Below, piece by piece: positions 61,434 to 64,000 of a stretch of DNA of 64,000 bases. The notes beneath the pieces are model-generated. The model did no database searches. It saw only the letters and a program-made list of their open reading frames with translations, and had not been told where the DNA came from. Made by a program: the position numbers and the translations under genes. Every line of letters begins with the position of its first letter. The first letter of the stretch is position 1. Where the stretch lies: NCBI RefSeq assembly GCF_000520975.1, contig NZ_JACB01000006.1, forward strand, positions 186,001 to 250,000, read 5' to 3'. The DNA comes from Aquimarina megaterium XH134 (lineage in GTDB: Bacteria; Bacteroidota; Bacteroidia; Flavobacteriales; Flavobacteriaceae).

Positions 61434-62918
61434 CTATTTTAACAAAGCCGAATAAAAAGTTGGGTAATCTACTGCTTTTACCATTGGCAGATTAGAACCG
61501 TATGTAGCATTTATAGACTCTATTGCTTTATTTACTAAAAAAGCATAGCCTCTAGCTGTAGGGTGTACTCCATCTAAAGAAAAAGCACCACCAAAAACCA
61601 AATCATCCTGTAGTAAAAAATCATCAAACATAACTCCGTTTTCTGAAGCTTCTTTAAGAATTGTATTTGCATCTACAAATGCTAAACCAGCTTGCTGTAT
61701 TGCTGTACTTATTATGGTATTAAACGTAGTAGTTGCTGCAGATATTTCCTGTTGTTCTGCAGGTATTAACACCCATTTATCTTCTAAAGGAACTGAAACT
61801 CCGTTTATTAATAATGGATTTCCTCCAACGGTAGTACCGATAAAAGAAGAACTTGGTAATATTAATAAATCCTCTGCGGTAGCATGCCTGTAATTTGGCA
61901 AACCAGACCCGGTTAGATTTGTCAGACTTTCATCTTCGATTACAACTGCATTTTGCCCTGCTGCAAATTCGATTGTTCTGGCTTTTCTTTCTGCCTCATC
62001 AATTCCTCCAAGGCCTTCTATTTGCAACAAACCTGCATTATAGGCTGCATATCCCTGATTAACAGCTCCTGCTGTTGCAGCATCTAGAGGAACGGGGTTA
62101 TAAGGTACAGTTGTAAAATGCGGTATAGATGTTACATCAGGAATATTAAACGCTACTCCTTTTGCTTGACCAGAAGTTAACGTGGTAACTATCGCATTAT
62201 AAGCCTGTGTAAATATAGTTTCATCTGTAATCGGATCTGTACCATCTCCTCCCGACAAAGCATATCCCAGGACATCGTTATTACCGATCCACAATGAGAA
62301 AAATGTTGGATTCTGAGCCATAGCATCTCCGAGTACAGATGCTGTAGGGCCAGAAGCAATTCTCACAAAATAAGGATTAGCCATACTTGGTAACCCTGCC
62401 ACGTTACCATATCCTGCTGCTGGCAAATGAAAACTTTTAGCTCCAGGAATTCCCATATTATTAAAAGGTCCTGATATTATATTTGTTATTTCTGTGGTAG
62501 GTATTTCTGGAGTATCATCCCCCGGAGTGGTTCCTAATAATCGTGGTCCCGATTCATTAGGCGGATCAGGATTTGGATCGCTATAAAAATAAAACCTCGG
62601 GTTTAAAGTAGGGGTTCCTGCTACCAGGGCTCCTCCTATATTATCATTCATTAAAGGCTGTGTAAATTCTCCTCCTCCTGCCAGAGCAAATTGCTTTGCC
62701 AAAATATTAGGCATCGAATTTTCCTGTCCAGCAATAAACAAGGCTCCATCGGTAAATCCGGCAGCCAAAGAATTTCCTAAGGAAACATATTTTGAAAAAT
62801 CTGCATTCCCAGAGGTAATTACCACTTCTCCTCCTGTAGTAGAGGCATCATCATCTGATTCGCAAGAAATACATCCAAAAATTAACAGGAGTATTAACCA
62901 TTTATATTGAGTATTCAT
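61434..62918 (-). CDS. SGNH/GDSL-family hydrolase lipoprotein
   Basis: 494 residues. Lipobox GCISC (Cys at about 19) followed by ESDDDASTTGG. Block I SLGNSLAAGFTDGAL (nucleophile Ser), block III WIGNNDVLGYALSGGDG, and block V FSLDGVHPTARGYAFLVN with the Asp-x-x-His. It is long for an SGNH enzyme, with an insert of repeats rich in Gly, Ala and Thr at about 250-400. Lies 32 bases after the TonB-receptor stop codon and may process a lipid or glycan ester taken up by that receptor. Confidence 0.9.
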   Translation of the reverse strand: MNTQYKWLILLLIFGCISCESDDDASTTGGEVVITSGNADFSKYVSLGNSLAAGFTDGALFIAGQENSMPNILAKQFALAGGGEFTQPLMNDNIGGALVAGTPTLNPRFYFYSDPNPDPPNESGPRLLGTTPGDDTPEIPTTEITNIISGPFNNMGIPGAKSFHLPAAGYGNVAGLPSMANPYFVRIASGPTASVLGDAMAQNPTFFSLWIGNNDVLGYALSGGDGTDPITDETIFTQAYNAIVTTLTSGQAKGVAFNIPDVTSIPHFTTVPYNPVPLDAATAGAVNQGYAAYNAGLLQIEGLGGIDEAERKARTIEFAAGQNAVVIEDESLTNLTGSGLPNYRHATAEDLLILPSSSFIGTTVGGNPLLINGVSVPLEDKWVLIPAEQQEISAATTTFNTIISTAIQQAGLAFVDANTILKEASENGVMFDDFLLQDDLVFGGAFSLDGVHPTARGYAFLVNKAIESINATYGSNLPMVKAVDYPTFYSALLK

Positions 62919-62950
62919 TTGTTCTTTTTTTATTGTTTTTTAATCGTTGC

Positions 62951-64000
62951 CTACAAATTGTTTATTGACAAGCCTATGTAATACTGGGATCCAATAAATC
63001 CAGTTCCAAATGCCGTAAAATATTCATCTCCTCCAATATTAGTCGCGCCAACTTTAAGAGTAGTTTTCAGTTTTGGAATTTTATAATTTATCTGAGCGTC
63101 GATTACCGAGAAAGATGGTACATTACCATCCCCAAATGAAGCTTCCCACAAGTAGTTATCAGTCCAACGGTAACTAGTGTTAAACCCAAAATTTTCAAAC
63201 AAATTTGTATGTCCAAACGTAGCTTTTACTTTATGCTTTGGTGTATTAAAATTAGTTCTGAAATCAGGGTCTTTATCTTTATCAAAATCCTGTTCGGCGT
63301 AAGTATAGTTAACACCTAAATCAAAATTTCCCGGAATCCTAGTATTTACACCAATTGTAGCTCCAAAAGATTTTATGTCTACATCTGAGTTTGTATATGC
63401 TTGATACACTTTAAAATCATCATTCTGTAATGCAAGAAGTGATAATGTTCCGTCTCCTACCTGACCGTAATATGGCACTAACACATTTTCGGTTGATATA
63501 AAATCTGTATACTGGTTATAATACCCACTTAAATCAATAACAAATTTCTTTATTTTACCACGATACCCTATTTCGAAAGCAGTAATTTTTTCTGGCTCTA
63601 CAAGGGTTGCACCAGAAGCTTCTGGTGCTCCATTTGTCACAGAACTTGCCGAAAACGAATTTTCATAAGCTGCTCTACCTGTTATTGTAACAGCATCAGA
63701 CCCTACAATAGTTTCACCTGCTCCGCTTAAATCATCAAATGATCTTACATCCCTATCTAAATTATCTCTTGCTGATCCAACCAATATTGCGCGTCCTACA
63801 TCTAGACCAATATATAAATCCTGTGTAGTTGGGTTTCTAAACCCTGTTTGTACAGAGGCACGGATATTATGATTTCGCTCATTACCCAAGGTATATCCTA
63901 TTGATAATCTAGGTGATAAATTACCATCAAATAATTCAGATTTATCATACCGTATAGATCCTGTTACTTTTACTCTTTCATCTGCAAATTTTTTCTGAAT
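62951..64000 (-). CDS. TonB-dependent receptor, C-terminal part (N-terminus beyond right edge)
   Basis: About 350 residues of barrel are visible; the frame is open to the right edge. The visible start IQKKFADERVKVTGSIRYDK precedes FRNPTTQDLYIGLDVGRAIL, and the chain ends YYIGLSINNL, an aromatic-rich end of an outer-membrane beta-barrel. No plug or TonB box is in view, so family assignment beyond TonB-dependent receptor is not possible. Operon with the SGNH lipoprotein gene downstream. Confidence 0.9.
   Translation of the reverse strand: MQKKFADERVKVTGSIRYDKSELFDGNLSPRLSIGYTLGNERNHNIRASVQTGFRNPTTQDLYIGLDVGRAILVGSARDNLDRDVRSFDDLSGAGETIVGSDAVTITGRAAYENSFSASSVTNGAPEASGATLVEPEKITAFEIGYRGKIKKFVIDLSGYYNQYTDFISTENVLVPYYGQVGDGTLSLLALQNDDFKVYQAYTNSDVDIKSFGATIGVNTRIPGNFDLGVNYTYAEQDFDKDKDPDFRTNFNTPKHKVKATFGHTNLFENFGFNTSYRWTDNYLWEASFGDGNVPSFSVIDAQINYKIPKLKTTLKVGATNIGGDEYFTAFGTGFIGSQYYIGLSINNL

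Overview
The window is AT-rich DNA from a gliding marine-type member of the Flavobacteriaceae (Bacteroidota; Aquimarina-like is a reasonable guess, not proven). Four things point there: the mutY-ssb-gldE-gldD gliding-motility block, two TonB-dependent receptors, ribosomal protein L21 with a lysine/alanine-rich tail and Rho-N-like domain, and promoters of the Bacteroidota type (TTG, about 19-21 bases, TAnnTTTG) without Shine-Dalgarno sequences. No tRNA, rRNA or CRISPR array was recognised.

Layout. 1-13.9 kb is mostly housekeeping: a truncated TonB receptor with a TPR/LuxR-type regulator, two secreted proteins of unknown role, rplU-rpmA, a DUF4199 protein, an EamA transporter, the mutY-ssb-gldE-gldD operon and, divergently, HU, a 29-residue basic ribosome-associated-type peptide and rng (RNase E/G). 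14.1-18.0 kb is a polymorphic-toxin locus: an RHS-repeat protein whose variable C-terminus carries an HExxHxxGxxD metallopeptidase motif, followed 13 bases later by a small membrane protein that is a candidate immunity protein.

18-39.5 kb is accessory and is the most interesting part. It holds a class I lanthipeptide-like cluster: precursor with three Ser-x4/5-Cys modules, split dehydratase LanB, two paralogous TPR-AraC membrane regulators, HlyD and C39-peptidase ABC exporter, but no visible LanC cyclase. A GIY-YIG nuclease surrounded by palindromic repeats sits between the two LanB halves. The exporter is followed by two paralogous small HTH proteins and by nine short peptides with double-glycine leaders (31.4-39.4 kb) plus one leaderless paralogue, spread over four transcription units, with a VKOR-thioredoxin fusion among them. 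All four units start with the same architecture: palindrome GTCTCA-N5-TGAGAC (half-sites slightly degenerate in one copy), exactly 10 bases, then a -7 element (TATCATTG or TAAGTTTG). I read this as one regulon of exported, partly disulphide-bonded peptides served by a shared exporter. The palindrome/promoter pattern is seen directly; the antagonistic or signalling role is inference.

39.5-64 kb returns to core functions: a cupin-8/JmjC-like protein; a biotin cluster (bioF, DUF2007 gene, bioD, bioA, a ketoacyl synthase, bioB) interrupted by two opposite-strand membrane genes; a DUF2975-DUF2975-HTH operon with two tandem operators 31 bp apart; a phosphatase, M61 and S9 peptidases, a GNAT acetyltransferase, a LytTR regulator, atpD-atpC, a sterol-desaturase-like enzyme, and an SGNH lipoprotein downstream of a second TonB receptor that runs off the right edge.
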